Source of the DNA: Afipia sp. 64-13
GTDB lineage: Bacteria; Pseudomonadota; Alphaproteobacteria; Rhizobiales; Xanthobacteraceae
DNA length: 40,488 nt
NCBI GenBank assembly: GCA_001897755.1
Contig: MKUJ01000021.1
Coordinates: 23,814 to 64,301 of the forward strand
Direction: 5' to 3'
The notes under the pieces: model-generated
Told to the model about the DNA's origin: nothing
Database searches by the model: none
What the model saw: only the letters and a program-made list of their open reading frames with translations
Part shown: one piece after another, positions 1 to 8,791 of the stretch
Numbering within the stretch: the stretch's first letter is position 1
Layout of the letters: the number at the start of each line of letters is the position of its first letter
Position numbers and translations under genes: made by a program

Positions 1-129
1 GCTGTCACAGCCTCGCTTTGGCCCGATCAGACCGATCTGATCCCTCAGCACCTCACGCAGCGTGGCGTCTTTCTCCACGCTCAACTCGTGAGTTTCGCCG
101 TTAACCTCAAGCGTCATCATTTGCTTCAT
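1..129 (-). CDS. 2Fe-2S subunit of molybdenum hydroxylase (partial)
   Basis: Only the first 43 residues are in the window; the gene runs off the left edge. They read as the plant-type ferredoxin fold that opens the small subunit of xanthine dehydrogenase/CO dehydrogenase-type enzymes: a short beta strand (LEVNG), then TLREVLRDQIGL and the beginning of the cluster loop GPKRGCDS, whose first cysteine is residue 41. In this family the subunit carries two [2Fe-2S] clusters and passes electrons from the molybdenum site to FAD. A purine-rich stretch (GAAAGGGGCG) precedes the ATG. It follows the FAD subunit by 13 bases, so the order is medium-small, and the large molybdopterin subunit is expected just outside the window. 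Substrate cannot be told from this fragment. Confidence 0.85.
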   Translation of the reverse strand, partial: MKQMMTLEVNGETHELSVEKDATLREVLRDQIGLIGPKRGCDS

Positions 130-142
130 ATTTTCGCCCCTT

Positions 143-1012
143 TCAGATCAGGCGCGCAACCGCGCGCTCAAGCGCACGGTGGGCAATCACTTGCGCTACG
201 GCACTGCGGTACTTGGCCGAAGCACGGTGGTCAGACATCGGCGCGATATCGTCGACGACAGCTTGACCTGCCGCACGAAGGATCGCCGCATCGAGTTTCG
301 ATCCAAGAAGGACATTTTCGGCCGAGGAAGAGAGCAACGCGAACTCCGCAACTCCTCCACCGAGTGCGACGCGAGCCTCGGTACAGATCCCGCTATTGTC
401 GACGACAATCCGCGCCGCCGCATTGACGATGGCAAGATCGTTCGCATTGGTTTCCAGTTTCAGAAACGCGCTTGCTGCTTTTCCTGAAACGCGGGGAATA
501 CAGACCTTGGTAATCAACTCTCCCGGCTCCAGCGTATTGGCAAACAAGCCGCCGAACAGCTCGGGAAGGGATAGCTTTCGCTCTCCTCCCGCACCTCTCA
601 CGACGGCAACTGCATCCAGCGCGAGCAACGCGGTCGGGACATCGAAGAACGGACAAGACGCCGCGATACAGCCACCGATCGTCGCCGTGTTTCGAATCTG
701 AACTGGCGGATAAAACAGCGCATCGGGGAGAGCCGCCGCCCACGGCGCCTCCGTGATTTGCGGAATCTCCAGCAACCGTGCCAGCGTTGTCGTCGCCCCG
801 ATCTCTATTGCGCTATCATTCACATCCACCGTGGACGCGGTCTTCCGGATGTCGACCAGCACTTCGACATCGCTCATCAGCCCCCGCGCCTCGAGACCGT
901 GCAGGAATGTTCCTCCGGCAAGCACCAGCGCTTCGCTGTTCTGGCCAAGAAAATCCAGTGCCTCGTCGAGTGAGCCCGGAGTGTGAAAGTCCTTCAACTT
1001 ATGCAGAGCCAT
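143..1012 (-). CDS. FAD-binding subunit of molybdenum hydroxylase (CoxM/XdhB type)
   Basis: A protein of 289 residues from the chosen ATG, the usual size of the medium subunit of CO dehydrogenase/xanthine dehydrogenase-type hydroxylases. It starts with the typical F-x-x-P-x-S-L-x-E-A-L segment, followed by the FAD pyrophosphate loop AGGT near residues 32-35 and the second FAD motif TIGG near residue 112, then the C-terminal CO_deh_flav_C-like region. It moves electrons from the 2Fe-2S subunit to an external acceptor. The frame is open further to a GTG at 1063, but the family N-terminus begins at the ATG at 1012, so that start was preferred. It lies 208 bases downstream of the NrfD-like gene on the same strand and may share its transcript. 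The substrate (N-heterocycle, aldehyde, CoA thioester or CO) is not identifiable from this subunit. Confidence 0.88.
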   Translation of the reverse strand: MALHKLKDFHTPGSLDEALDFLGQNSEALVLAGGTFLHGLEARGLMSDVEVLVDIRKTASTVDVNDSAIEIGATTTLARLLEIPQITEAPWAAALPDALFYPPVQIRNTATIGGCIAASCPFFDVPTALLALDAVAVVRGAGGERKLSLPELFGGLFANTLEPGELITKVCIPRVSGKAASAFLKLETNANDLAIVNAAARIVVDNSGICTEARVALGGGVAEFALLSSSAENVLLGSKLDAAILRAAGQAVVDDIAPMSDHRASAKYRSAVAQVIAHRALERAVARLI

Positions 1013-1220
1013 GATCGATCCATGCAATCTAGAGTGAACCAAGTGCAGCGCCAGCCAGCTCACGCCACTCAGAATATGACGAATTGCAACGGTGCTAGCG
1101 ACCTAACCAAGGCGTATGCGCTATTCAGGGAAGAGAATACATCAACCAAAAGCGTGAAGTTATCCTCGGAGTGCATTTCCTATCCGTCGACTATCGATAT
1201 CGGAAAACGAAGAAAGGCGA

Positions 1221-2216
1221 TCAAGTCGTCCTTGTCGACGGCAAGCCGATGCTGCCGGCCAGATCGTGCGTGATCGGCTCGAAAACTGCGGCCTTGAACA
1301 TCAGGAGACGAAACGCAAAGAAGCCGATCAACATCATCGCAGTCGCCAATACAGCCAGCCACCGACCTTCGCCGAAGGCAAGGATGATCACCGGCACGAT
1401 AAGGCCGATGACAGGCACCAAGGTGATGAAGGACCGCGCGTACTCGCCTCGGGTCAGCAGATTGACCGAGAATTGACCGCCCTTCGACTTGGCTCTGGCA
1501 CGCAGGAGGATCGCCAGGACGATAGCGGCATCAAGAACAAGAAGCGCCACCGCGAGATTGGAAAGCATAACCTGCTGCTCGGCGCCCAAAACACCCCAAG
1601 CCGCCACCAGCGTGATCATGACGCCGCAAGTCAGCGCATAAAAGAAGCTCGAGATCGGCAATAGCACGCTGGCCCACAGAGTGAACGATTCCGACGCGGA
1701 CATCGCCATTCCCTGATAGCACATCACGGCCAGGGCTCCCGCCACCGCGAGGTAGCCAAGCAATTGGCCGGTGAACTCCGGCAGGCCCAGGCGAACTGCG
1801 ACACCGAAGCTCAGATCGATAATGTGGAGCGCGCCGAATCCTATCAGGACCCCGATGGCAATCGCTCCACGGCTGATCCACGAACGATCCGGACGAAGAA
1901 TCGCCCGCCAAGACTTTTTAGGAACGCCCATATGCGCAAGATGAAAATATGGCTTGAGCGTACCGGTCACAACGAGGCCCGCAATCATGCCGGGAACAAA
2001 GTCGAGATAGAATGATACGAGAAAAACACCGGTGCCGACTTCCGCAAAAAAGAACGCAAGAGCCATCGAGGTGTCCCAATAGCGCTGAAAGCGATAGCCC
2101 AGTTTGAAGGAGTTACCGACCAGGCGGGCACTTGTCTCCGCCGTCTCCAATCTATCTTGATCCATCTCTTGTCCACCCTGGACGGTTGATCCGTAGACAG
2201 CCATCTCAACCAACAT
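1221..2216 (-). CDS. NrfD/PsrC/DmsC-like membrane subunit of molybdoenzyme complex
   Basis: A polytopic inner-membrane protein of 331 residues with about eight to nine hydrophobic segments. The segment H-L-A-H-M-G-x-P-x-x-S-W-R, followed by S-W-I-S-R-G, matches the conserved loop of NrfD/DmsC quinone-reactive subunits. These subunits anchor the ferredoxin and catalytic subunits and exchange electrons with the quinone pool. The first ATG (2216) overlaps the end of the ferredoxin gene by 11 bases, which suggests translational coupling. An ATG at 2204 and another at 2165, preceded by GGACAAGAG, are alternative starts. The gene closes a catalytic-ferredoxin-membrane trio. Whether it works as a quinol oxidase or a quinone reductase here is not visible in sequence. 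Confidence 0.82.
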   Translation of the reverse strand: MLVEMAVYGSTVQGGQEMDQDRLETAETSARLVGNSFKLGYRFQRYWDTSMALAFFFAEVGTGVFLVSFYLDFVPGMIAGLVVTGTLKPYFHLAHMGVPKKSWRAILRPDRSWISRGAIAIGVLIGFGALHIIDLSFGVAVRLGLPEFTGQLLGYLAVAGALAVMCYQGMAMSASESFTLWASVLLPISSFFYALTCGVMITLVAAWGVLGAEQQVMLSNLAVALLVLDAAIVLAILLRARAKSKGGQFSVNLLTRGEYARSFITLVPVIGLIVPVIILAFGEGRWLAVLATAMMLIGFFAFRLLMFKAAVFEPITHDLAGSIGLPSTRTT

Positions 2217-2820
2217 AATAAACCTTTGGCTTGGTGTTCTTCTCAGGGAGAGGCTGCTTGCCGTTGCGCTCGCGGATCACGACGCTGGGCGCGCTATCAG
2301 GATCGTCGAGATCGCCAAAAATGCGGGCATTTGCCGGACACGTCGCAACGCATGCCGGCATCATGCCCTCATCGACCCGTTCGCTACAGAAATCGCACTT
2401 GATCGACGTGCCGGGAGTGTACCGGCCATAGCCCTGCTCCTCGAACGGAGTCAGTGCGCCGGTCCCGAACAATCCCCTGGTAAACATACTTTGATCCAGC
2501 ATGGTGCGCATGTCGTAGGGACACGCCACTGCGCAGCTGCTGCAGCCAATGCATTTGTTCTCATCAACCATGACGATGCCGTCATCGCGCGTGTAGGTGG
2601 CGCCACTCGGACATACCTTCTGGCAGGGCGGATCCTCACACTGATTACAGATGGTCGGAATATAAACGCGCTTGACGTTCGGATACTCACCGTACTCATA
2701 ACTTAGCGTACGCGTGAGGAAGACACTGTCTGGCAACGAATTTTCCTGCTTGCAGGCGACCACACAGGCATTGCATCCGATGCAGGCCTTGAGGTCGAAC
2801 ACCATTCCCCATCTGGCCAT
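2206..2820 (-). CDS. Four-cluster ferredoxin subunit (DmsB/PsrB/NrfC type)
   Basis: A protein of 204 residues with sixteen cysteines in four groups: C13/16/19/23, C58/61/66/70, C90/93/96/100 and C142/145/157/161. This is the standard pattern of the electron-transfer subunit of complex iron-sulfur molybdoenzymes, carrying four [4Fe-4S] clusters as a wire between the molybdenum subunit and the membrane subunit. No Tat or Sec signal is present, as usual for this subunit. The ATG overlaps the stop of the catalytic gene in a TGATG arrangement, so the two are translationally coupled. The family is clear; the exact enzyme it serves is not. Confidence 0.93.
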   Translation of the reverse strand: MARWGMVFDLKACIGCNACVVACKQENSLPDSVFLTRTLSYEYGEYPNVKRVYIPTICNQCEDPPCQKVCPSGATYTRDDGIVMVDENKCIGCSSCAVACPYDMRTMLDQSMFTRGLFGTGALTPFEEQGYGRYTPGTSIKCDFCSERVDEGMMPACVATCPANARIFGDLDDPDSAPSVVIRERNGKQPLPEKNTKPKVYYVG

Positions 2821-5468
2821 CAGTGCGCCCCTCCCTTGCCCTTCGCATTCTCGATCGAGTCCACCAGGTCATAGACGGTGTGGCCGTCCTTAAGAAAATC
2901 CGGCCAGTCATCGAGCTTGGTCAGTTTCACGCGACAGCTTGTTTCCGGCTGACCGGTGGCGCCGTCCGTGTTGCGCATGTCATATGGCAGCAGGTCGTTA
3001 TAATGTCCTCCGGCCATCAGCACGGATCTGTTCTCGCTCTTTGTTCGCGACAACGAATTGGAAACGCCGAGTGTTTCGTGGTGCATCGCCTCGGTCGTCC
3101 TCAGGCGGCCGTACAGTTTGCCGTAAGGCGATTCCACCAGAACGATGTCGCCGTCTGCGAAACCGAGCTTCTTTGCCGTCCCGCGGTTGAGGAGAAGCCC
3201 GGTGTGCACCGGATCGCGATAGGTGATGTCCTTGATCCACGGATTGCTCAGGCTTTCGCCAAAATTCATCTGAATGTCTTTAAACGTAATGGCGTAGAGA
3301 TTGTACGCCGGCGGCTCCAGATGGATCGGGTCAAGGACCGTGGTCGGCAGCGGCTGGTAATCGTCGAACGGCCACTCTTTCCGGAACGGCACTTTCGCCT
3401 TTTCGAACTGTCCGCGCAGGGTCTCGCGCTGCAGAGCGAGATCCTCGATATAAAATAACAGACGCATTCCCTCCCAAGGCCGATACCACTTGTCGAGGCG
3501 TCGCTCGGTCGACGAATGGCCATGCTCCATGTACCACTCGATCGGCTTGTCATTCCAAAGCAGACCGACGCGTTCCGCGATATCGCGATCAGTATACTTC
3601 TTGCCGGGTTCAAGCTTGAGATGCGGTTTCTGATTGAAGCCGAGGATCATGTTGATGACTTCGTTGTACTGATCGAGCACCCCCAACCGCTCGGAGATTT
3701 CGAAAAAAATCTCTTCCTCGCTTTTTGTGTCATAGAGCGGTGCGGTGATCGGCTGACGGAAGCAAATGCCCTCTGTGTAAGGCGGCTCGATCATGACGCC
3801 GTTCCATGTCTCCAGATAGTCGCTGGAAGGCAGGATGATGTCGGCGAAATCGGTCATCTCGGTCGGAATGACGTCAACGCAGACGATGAAACGCATTTCG
3901 CGGAGAAATTGCAGCCACTTTTCCCGCGGCCCCTGGATCGCCCAAACCGGATTGGAGTGGCAATTGACCAGAACGTCCGGCTTGAAGGTCGAGCCGTACT
4001 TCTCCGGCTCCGCGTAGGATAGCATGTTGAGATGCGGCCCGTTCACACCGACCGGGAAGAATCCCGCCAGGTGATACTCATTGGGCGGCCATGAGAATGG
4101 CGGCATATGGCCGAGCTGGTGGGGCGTGCCGAGCATCTGCCCGCACTCTCCCGGCTGACAATGATTGTTATCGACGCAGCCGTCGGCAATCGTGACACCG
4201 CAGCGTCCACCAGGATGATCGATGTTGCCGATCAGCATATTGACAAGCTGGAAAGCATGATTGGTCATCATGCCGGTCTTACGTCCCTGGGCACCACGGT
4301 AGTAGTTGTAGGCCGCGGGACGGAAAGGCACGGTGCGGCCGTCGGGCAGCTTCATCGTCTCGCCGATGCGTGCCTCGCGCGCGAATTCGCGGGCAATACG
4401 ACGAACGGTTGCAGCCGGAACGGTGGTGATCTTTTCAATCGCCTCGGGCGTCGCCTCCTTGAGGATATCCTTATATACTTGAAATGCAGGACGGCACTTG
4501 ATGCCGTTCACCACATATTCTCCTTCAAGCGCCAGATTTTCGCTTTTCAGCGAAGGATCGTTCCAAGGCTTGGCGCGATTGTCCGCCGTGTCCCAGACAT
4601 AGATCTGCTTGTCGGCGCCGCGCACGAAGAACTGGTCCGGCCCCACCAGATAGGGAGCATTGGTGTCCTTGCGCAGGAAGTCATAGTCGCACAACTTCTC
4701 GTAGACCAGCACGTGGCTCATGCTCATGGCGAAATGACGATCGGTGGCCGGACGGATCGGTATCCACTCCTCAGCCTTTGCACCAGCGATCGACATACGC
4801 GGCTCGATGGTCACGACCTTCATGCCGCGCTCGACCCGAGCCTTTGCCACCCAATGCGACTGCGCCGCGGCGTGCAAGTGCGATGAAAAGCCGTCGCCTG
4901 CGCCGTTGCTGATCCAGTAGTTGCAATATTTGGCGTCATTGACCGCGCCAAAGGTGGAATGGATATAGCCATTCAGCGGATGGTAGGCACCGCCACACAT
5001 CGTGCCGCCGGATTGATAGAAATTGTGATTGCCAATCGCCAGGGGCCAGAACCAGATGTGCATCTTCTGAAAATCCTCCAGAGACGGGAGGATTTTACGC
5101 GGATCTTCATCCAGCGATTTCTTGATTTCCCGCACGGTGATTTCGAATGCCTGGTCCCAACTAATGGGCTCCCATTTCGGGTCGATGCCAGGCCCCTTTT
5201 GCGGGTTGGTGCGGCGCAGCGGTTGCTTGAATCGCTGCGGATCGTAATGGCGCATGATGCCGGCATTGCCCTTGGGACAAAGCTTGCCGGCATTGGATGG
5301 ATTGGTCGGATCGCCTTCGATCTTATTGATGATGCCATCGCTGGTGACGTGCACAAGGGTCGAACAGGAGTGCAGGCACATCTTGCAGGTGGATCTGATC
5401 CATCTTCCGGATTTCAGAGAGTTCTGTTTCGGCTCTACCTTATGCCGCATCGATACTTTATGAAGCAT
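2820..5468 (-). CDS. Molybdopterin oxidoreductase catalytic subunit, DMSO reductase family
   Basis: A large bis-MGD enzyme subunit of 882 residues. The N-terminal [4Fe-4S] site is C28-x2-C31-x3-C35 and C64 in LCPKG. This is followed by the W-D-Q-A segment, the middle Rossmann-like domains and a C-terminal molydopterin-dinucleotide-binding domain. C158 in the segment SGGTMCGG lies where the family places its metal ligand, so Cys ligation of Mo or W is a reasonable guess. There is no twin-arginine signal, so the enzyme probably acts in the cytoplasm, unlike PsrA/PhsA or ArrA. The start was placed at 5468 because GAGGAG sits five bases upstream; the frame is open 20 codons further. It heads the ferredoxin/NrfD trio. 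The substrate is unknown; overall look is closer to the thiosulfate/polysulfide reductase and hydratase/hydroxylase branches than to nitrate reductases, a weak judgement by eye. Confidence 0.9.
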   Translation of the reverse strand: MLHKVSMRHKVEPKQNSLKSGRWIRSTCKMCLHSCSTLVHVTSDGIINKIEGDPTNPSNAGKLCPKGNAGIMRHYDPQRFKQPLRRTNPQKGPGIDPKWEPISWDQAFEITVREIKKSLDEDPRKILPSLEDFQKMHIWFWPLAIGNHNFYQSGGTMCGGAYHPLNGYIHSTFGAVNDAKYCNYWISNGAGDGFSSHLHAAAQSHWVAKARVERGMKVVTIEPRMSIAGAKAEEWIPIRPATDRHFAMSMSHVLVYEKLCDYDFLRKDTNAPYLVGPDQFFVRGADKQIYVWDTADNRAKPWNDPSLKSENLALEGEYVVNGIKCRPAFQVYKDILKEATPEAIEKITTVPAATVRRIAREFAREARIGETMKLPDGRTVPFRPAAYNYYRGAQGRKTGMMTNHAFQLVNMLIGNIDHPGGRCGVTIADGCVDNNHCQPGECGQMLGTPHQLGHMPPFSWPPNEYHLAGFFPVGVNGPHLNMLSYAEPEKYGSTFKPDVLVNCHSNPVWAIQGPREKWLQFLREMRFIVCVDVIPTEMTDFADIILPSSDYLETWNGVMIEPPYTEGICFRQPITAPLYDTKSEEEIFFEISERLGVLDQYNEVINMILGFNQKPHLKLEPGKKYTDRDIAERVGLLWNDKPIEWYMEHGHSSTERRLDKWYRPWEGMRLLFYIEDLALQRETLRGQFEKAKVPFRKEWPFDDYQPLPTTVLDPIHLEPPAYNLYAITFKDIQMNFGESLSNPWIKDITYRDPVHTGLLLNRGTAKKLGFADGDIVLVESPYGKLYGRLRTTEAMHHETLGVSNSLSRTKSENRSVLMAGGHYNDLLPYDMRNTDGATGQPETSCRVKLTKLDDWPDFLKDGHTVYDLVDSIENAKGKGGAH

Positions 5469-5982
5469 CGTGTCTCCTCGACCTTGAAATCTTTTCTTTT
5501 TAACTTCGAGCTTTGGCCTGATCTCCACTCATCACTGGACCATGCAGTCTCGCATTATCTAGAGCGGCCGAGACCATGTCTTGACTACCCGTGCATAGTC
5601 ACGTGACTGGGCGCGCATGCTCCGCCCCGCTTTTTCAAGCGTACCGTTGCCGCCGGATGAGTGCGAAACAAGGTCGTTCCGGAGCATTCCCAAATGCGCG
5701 CAGCCGCAACAACACCACCGGGAAAAGGAACTGCCACGCTGAAATTCTAGAGCTGAAAAGATGAATTGCGGCTCAAGCTCAGCAATGATGGATCGAGACA
5801 TTTCCGCAGACCGAGAATGCTATCGATGAATAATCCACCGCGCAGCATTCGTCGGCGCCCCGATGATATGAGGCATCTGCGTTCAAGATCACGGTCACGG
5901 ATCTGCTTGGAACACCGGAGTGGATATCACCCCACGCAAGCGCGTCGACACGGGAGACGCAGAGCAGGCTCGACTACGCCAC
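5469..5982. other. Intergenic region upstream of molybdoenzyme operon
   Basis: This is 514 bases between the molybdoenzyme catalytic gene and the end of the IclR-type regulator, both on the minus strand. Short open frames here have no ribosome site and no family resemblance. The stretch should hold the molybdoenzyme promoter; a GATAAT-like -10 can be read on the minus strand around 5554-5559, without a convincing -35 box. A 12-bp palindrome lies at 5597-5608 and is listed separately. Nothing else was recognised. Confidence 0.5.
5597..5608. promoter_or_regulatory. Perfect 12-bp palindrome, candidate operator
   Basis: AGTCACGTGACT is a perfect palindrome about 130 bases upstream of the molybdoenzyme start codon. 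It may be an operator for this operon, perhaps for the IclR-type protein encoded next to it. Position and symmetry are the only evidence. Confidence 0.35.
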
Positions 5983-6870
5983 TCACTGTTCCCAGCCTGC
6001 CGATTGCGATACCTCCCGCGCTCGCACCCGCAGCGCCTCGGCGATCGGTCCGTTCAGACTATCATCTATCGAGCCGGTCGGCCCCATCAGGGTAATCGCA
6101 GCGATCATGAATCCTGTCTGGTCAAAGATCGGCGCTGAAAGCGAGGTAAAATTCGCAAGCAACGCATCCCGACAGCGGCTGACACCAGCTTTCCGAATCG
6201 CGGCCAGCATCTCTTCTAATCCGTCGCGATTGCTCGGCGTATCGTCCTTGTTTTGTATCGAGCGCGCATTTTCGTCGGCGAGCGCCTGGACAATATAGCC
6301 TTCGCTCAATTCCCGCGGCAGATGGGCAAGAAAATTGCGGCCGAGAGCGGAACGTAATACGGGCAGAACGCTGCCTACCCGCAACTCCAGAATCGGCCGC
6401 GTCCCTCCTGCTTCGACACGGTAGATAATGGTCGGTCCACGGTTACCCCACACGCCAAGAAAGATCGTCTGCCCAATCGTATTGGCCAAATCCGCCATAA
6501 TGGGCCGCGCAGTGGTGAAGACGTCGAACTGCTCGATCGCAGCCATGCCAAGCTTCAGCGCGTAAGGGCCCAAAGCATAACAACCAGTCTCATCCTGGCG
6601 AACGATACCGACAGCCTGGAAGCTGACGAGGTAATAGTGCGTGTTGGCGGTGGACATGCCGACTCCCGCCGCGATCATTTTCAGCGGGACGGGACGCAAG
6701 GCCGTCCGCAAATAGTCCAGAATCCGAAAACCGATCTCGATCGATTGAATGCCGCGACGACCTGACCGCTCGGGTTTCGTCCGCTCGGCCGCACTTGCGG
6801 TGTGCTTTTGTTTGGCATCCGCCGTGCCGCCTGAGCGGGCTCCAGACCTTCCTCGGCTCAATGTCGGCAA
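5983..6870 (-). CDS. IclR-family transcriptional regulator
   Basis: A protein of 295 residues with a basic, low-complexity N-terminal tail (about 38 residues), then an N-terminal winged helix (RGIQSIEIGFRILDYL..., helix-turn-helix around 60-90) and an IclR effector-binding domain running to the end. Such regulators sense small organic acids or aromatics and control adjacent catabolic genes as repressor or activator. The start is a TTG at 6870 with AAAGGGAA upstream at good spacing. The gene lies between the molybdoenzyme operon, downstream on the same strand, and the divergent transporter/nitrilase operon, so either or both could be its target. The length is slightly above the family's usual ~260 because of the tail. 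Confidence 0.9.
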   Translation of the reverse strand: MPTLSRGRSGARSGGTADAKQKHTASAAERTKPERSGRRGIQSIEIGFRILDYLRTALRPVPLKMIAAGVGMSTANTHYYLVSFQAVGIVRQDETGCYALGPYALKLGMAAIEQFDVFTTARPIMADLANTIGQTIFLGVWGNRGPTIIYRVEAGGTRPILELRVGSVLPVLRSALGRNFLAHLPRELSEGYIVQALADENARSIQNKDDTPSNRDGLEEMLAAIRKAGVSRCRDALLANFTSLSAPIFDQTGFMIAAITLMGPTGSIDDSLNGPIAEALRVRAREVSQSAGWEQ

Positions 6871-6961
6871 CGAGATTCCCTTTTTTATCAGACGGTTAGT
6901 TCGAGACTCAAAGCGTCTGAATTATTGCGCGTCCCACGACTTCAATTCAAGCTTGCGTCAT

Positions 6962-6974
6962 TTGATAATATCAA
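6962..6974. promoter_or_regulatory. 13-bp palindrome between iclR and MHS transporter
   Basis: TTGATA-A-TATCAA is a perfect palindrome in the 191-base divergent gap, 88 bases before the transporter start and 92 bases from the regulator start. TTGACA follows at 6981-6986, though no well-spaced -10 box was found. This is a plausible IclR operator judged only from position and symmetry. Confidence 0.45.
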
Positions 6975-7061
6975 TCATGTTTGACAATAGATAATTACAG
7001 GTAGCGCCGGGCCTGCCAACGCAAGAAGCCTGAATCACCGGCGACACAGGGGGAAACATTC

Positions 7062-8696
7062 ATGGACACCATGATGCCGGCGGCCGCTGCCAGCCAGGAG
7101 TTGACACGCTCGGAAGAAAAACAGGTCGTTATCGCTTCGACCCTCGGCACGATCTTTGAGTGGTACGATTTTTTCATTTACGGCTCGCTCGCCGTCTTCA
7201 TGAGCTCGGTGCTGTTTCCACCGGATAACCCCACCGCCGCATTGCTCGCGTCTCTCGGCGCACTCGCTGCCGGTTTCGTGATCCGGCCGATCGGCGCCGT
7301 ATTCTTCGGACGTCTCGGCGACCTTGTGGGGCGCAAGTACACATTCCTCATCACCATCGTCATGATGGGTGGAAGTACGGCACTGATCGGCTTTCTCCCC
7401 AGCTATGCCACGGTCGGCAATGCGGCCTGGATCTCGCTTCTTGTGCTGCGCCTGATCCAGGGCCTGGCTGTCGGCGGCGAATACGGGGGAGCCGTCATCT
7501 ACGTCGCCGAGCATTCGCGCCCGAACCGCCGCGGCCTGCTGACCGGCTGGATCCAGATCACGTCCTCCATCGGTCTTGCACTATCGATCGTCGTCATTCT
7601 CACGACACAGGCCGCGATGAGCAGCGCGGATTTCAAGGAATGGGGCTGGCGTCTGCCATTCATCATCTCGATCGCGATGCTGGTATTCTCGGTTTACGTC
7701 CGGGCACGACTTCACGAGTCTCCGGTTTTCGCCCGCATGAAAGCGGAACGGCGGCTGTCAAAGACACCCGTGAAAGACACGTTCGGTAACTGGAAGAGTC
7801 TTCGTCTCGTCCTGATCGCACTGTTCGGGGCAACAGCCGGCATGGGCTCCACCTACTTCACCGGCCAGTTTTACGTCATGATCTTCATGCAGCAAGCTGC
7901 CAAGATCGATCTGCAGACGTCCTATACGTTGATGGCGATCGGCCTTCTTATCGGAGCGCCGGCCTTTGTCTTCTTCGGCTGGCTTTCCGACCGTATCGGC
8001 CGCAAGTGGCTCATGATGGCCGGGCTTCTGCTGTCCGCCCTGCTCTATCGGCCGATGTTTTCGGCACTGCTGGAAGCAGGCAATCCGGCGCTTGTCGCTG
8101 CGACGCACAATGCTCCAGTCACCGTGCACGTCGATGCCGGAAGCGAATCCTGCCGCTTTGGCCTCGGCGCATCGCTGATCAACGCACATCCCGATCATCA
8201 GAAACCCTGCGTCCAGGCCAAGAAGCTGTTGATCTCAAGCGGCATCAACTTCCAGTATGGTGCGCCGCTGAAAGACCAGCCGATCGCGCTCACCGTCGCC
8301 GGACGCACCGTGCCCGGTTTCAATCCGGCGGCCTACCGTCAGGCTTTGACCGAGGCCGGCTATCCTGCAAAGGCAGATCCGGCGCAGATCTCTCACGGAT
8401 TGATCGTTCTCATCCTAGTCGCCATGACGATCATTGTTGCGATGATCTATGGGCCTGTGGCCTCATTTCTGGTCGAATTCTTCCCGCCAAGGATCCGCTA
8501 TACGGCGCTATCGTTTCCCTATCATATCGGCGCAGGCATTTTTGGCGGTTTCCTGCCGTTCTTTGCGACATGGTTGTCTCTATCGGTGGGCGATATCTTC
8601 GCAGGCCTCTGGTACCCTATTGTCATCACCGCGGTCGTCTGCGTCATCGGCACGATCCTGCTACCCAACCGGCCTGATCTGACGCATGATCAATGA
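7062..8696 (+). CDS. MHS-family MFS transporter with extra Cys-containing loop
   Basis: A 544-residue proton symporter of the metabolite:H+ symport (MHS) branch of the major facilitator superfamily. The branch hallmark GTIFEWYDFFIYG is near residues 29-41; MFS motif A copies are GRLGDLVGRK (83-92) and WLSDRIGRK (307-315); RLIQGLAVGGEYGGA follows the third or fourth membrane segment. It is about 100 residues longer than KgtP/ProP-type members because of an insert at about 340-443, probably periplasmic, with two cysteines (364, 383). A close paralogue with the same insert lies at 21098-22711. GGGGGAAA precedes the ATG. It is the first gene of an apparent operon with the nitrilase, so it likely imports the nitrile or a related organic acid (inference). 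Confidence 0.9.
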   Translation: MDTMMPAAAASQELTRSEEKQVVIASTLGTIFEWYDFFIYGSLAVFMSSVLFPPDNPTAALLASLGALAAGFVIRPIGAVFFGRLGDLVGRKYTFLITIVMMGGSTALIGFLPSYATVGNAAWISLLVLRLIQGLAVGGEYGGAVIYVAEHSRPNRRGLLTGWIQITSSIGLALSIVVILTTQAAMSSADFKEWGWRLPFIISIAMLVFSVYVRARLHESPVFARMKAERRLSKTPVKDTFGNWKSLRLVLIALFGATAGMGSTYFTGQFYVMIFMQQAAKIDLQTSYTLMAIGLLIGAPAFVFFGWLSDRIGRKWLMMAGLLLSALLYRPMFSALLEAGNPALVAATHNAPVTVHVDAGSESCRFGLGASLINAHPDHQKPCVQAKKLLISSGINFQYGAPLKDQPIALTVAGRTVPGFNPAAYRQALTEAGYPAKADPAQISHGLIVLILVAMTIIVAMIYGPVASFLVEFFPPRIRYTALSFPYHIGAGIFGGFLPFFATWLSLSVGDIFAGLWYPIVITAVVCVIGTILLPNRPDLTHDQ

Positions 8697-8710
8697 TCAT
8701 GCGTCAGATC
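8676..8710 (+). other. 17-bp perfect inverted repeat across the transporter stop codon
   Basis: GATCTGACGCATGATCA and its exact reverse complement flank a single A. The stop codon TGA (8694-8696) lies inside the repeat. No T run follows, so this is not a standard intrinsic terminator. It may protect the transcript or lower read-through into the nitrilase gene 81 bases further on. Confidence 0.75.
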
Positions 8711-8791
8711 CGTTCGCGCAGCATCATGTTCTGCGATGAATGCAGACTTCGATCTCAGCCTTCGCAATGATTTTCATCTAGGGTAGGTGCA

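Noticed and set aside
1-1012. Calling the hydroxylase a CO dehydrogenase (coxMS)
   Set aside because: The medium-small order fits, but the FAD motif reads AGGT rather than the AGGHS of CO dehydrogenase, and the diagnostic large subunit is outside the window.
8676-8710. Reading the palindrome as an ordinary rho-independent terminator
   Set aside because: No T run follows and the nitrilase gene downstream appears to belong to the same transcript.
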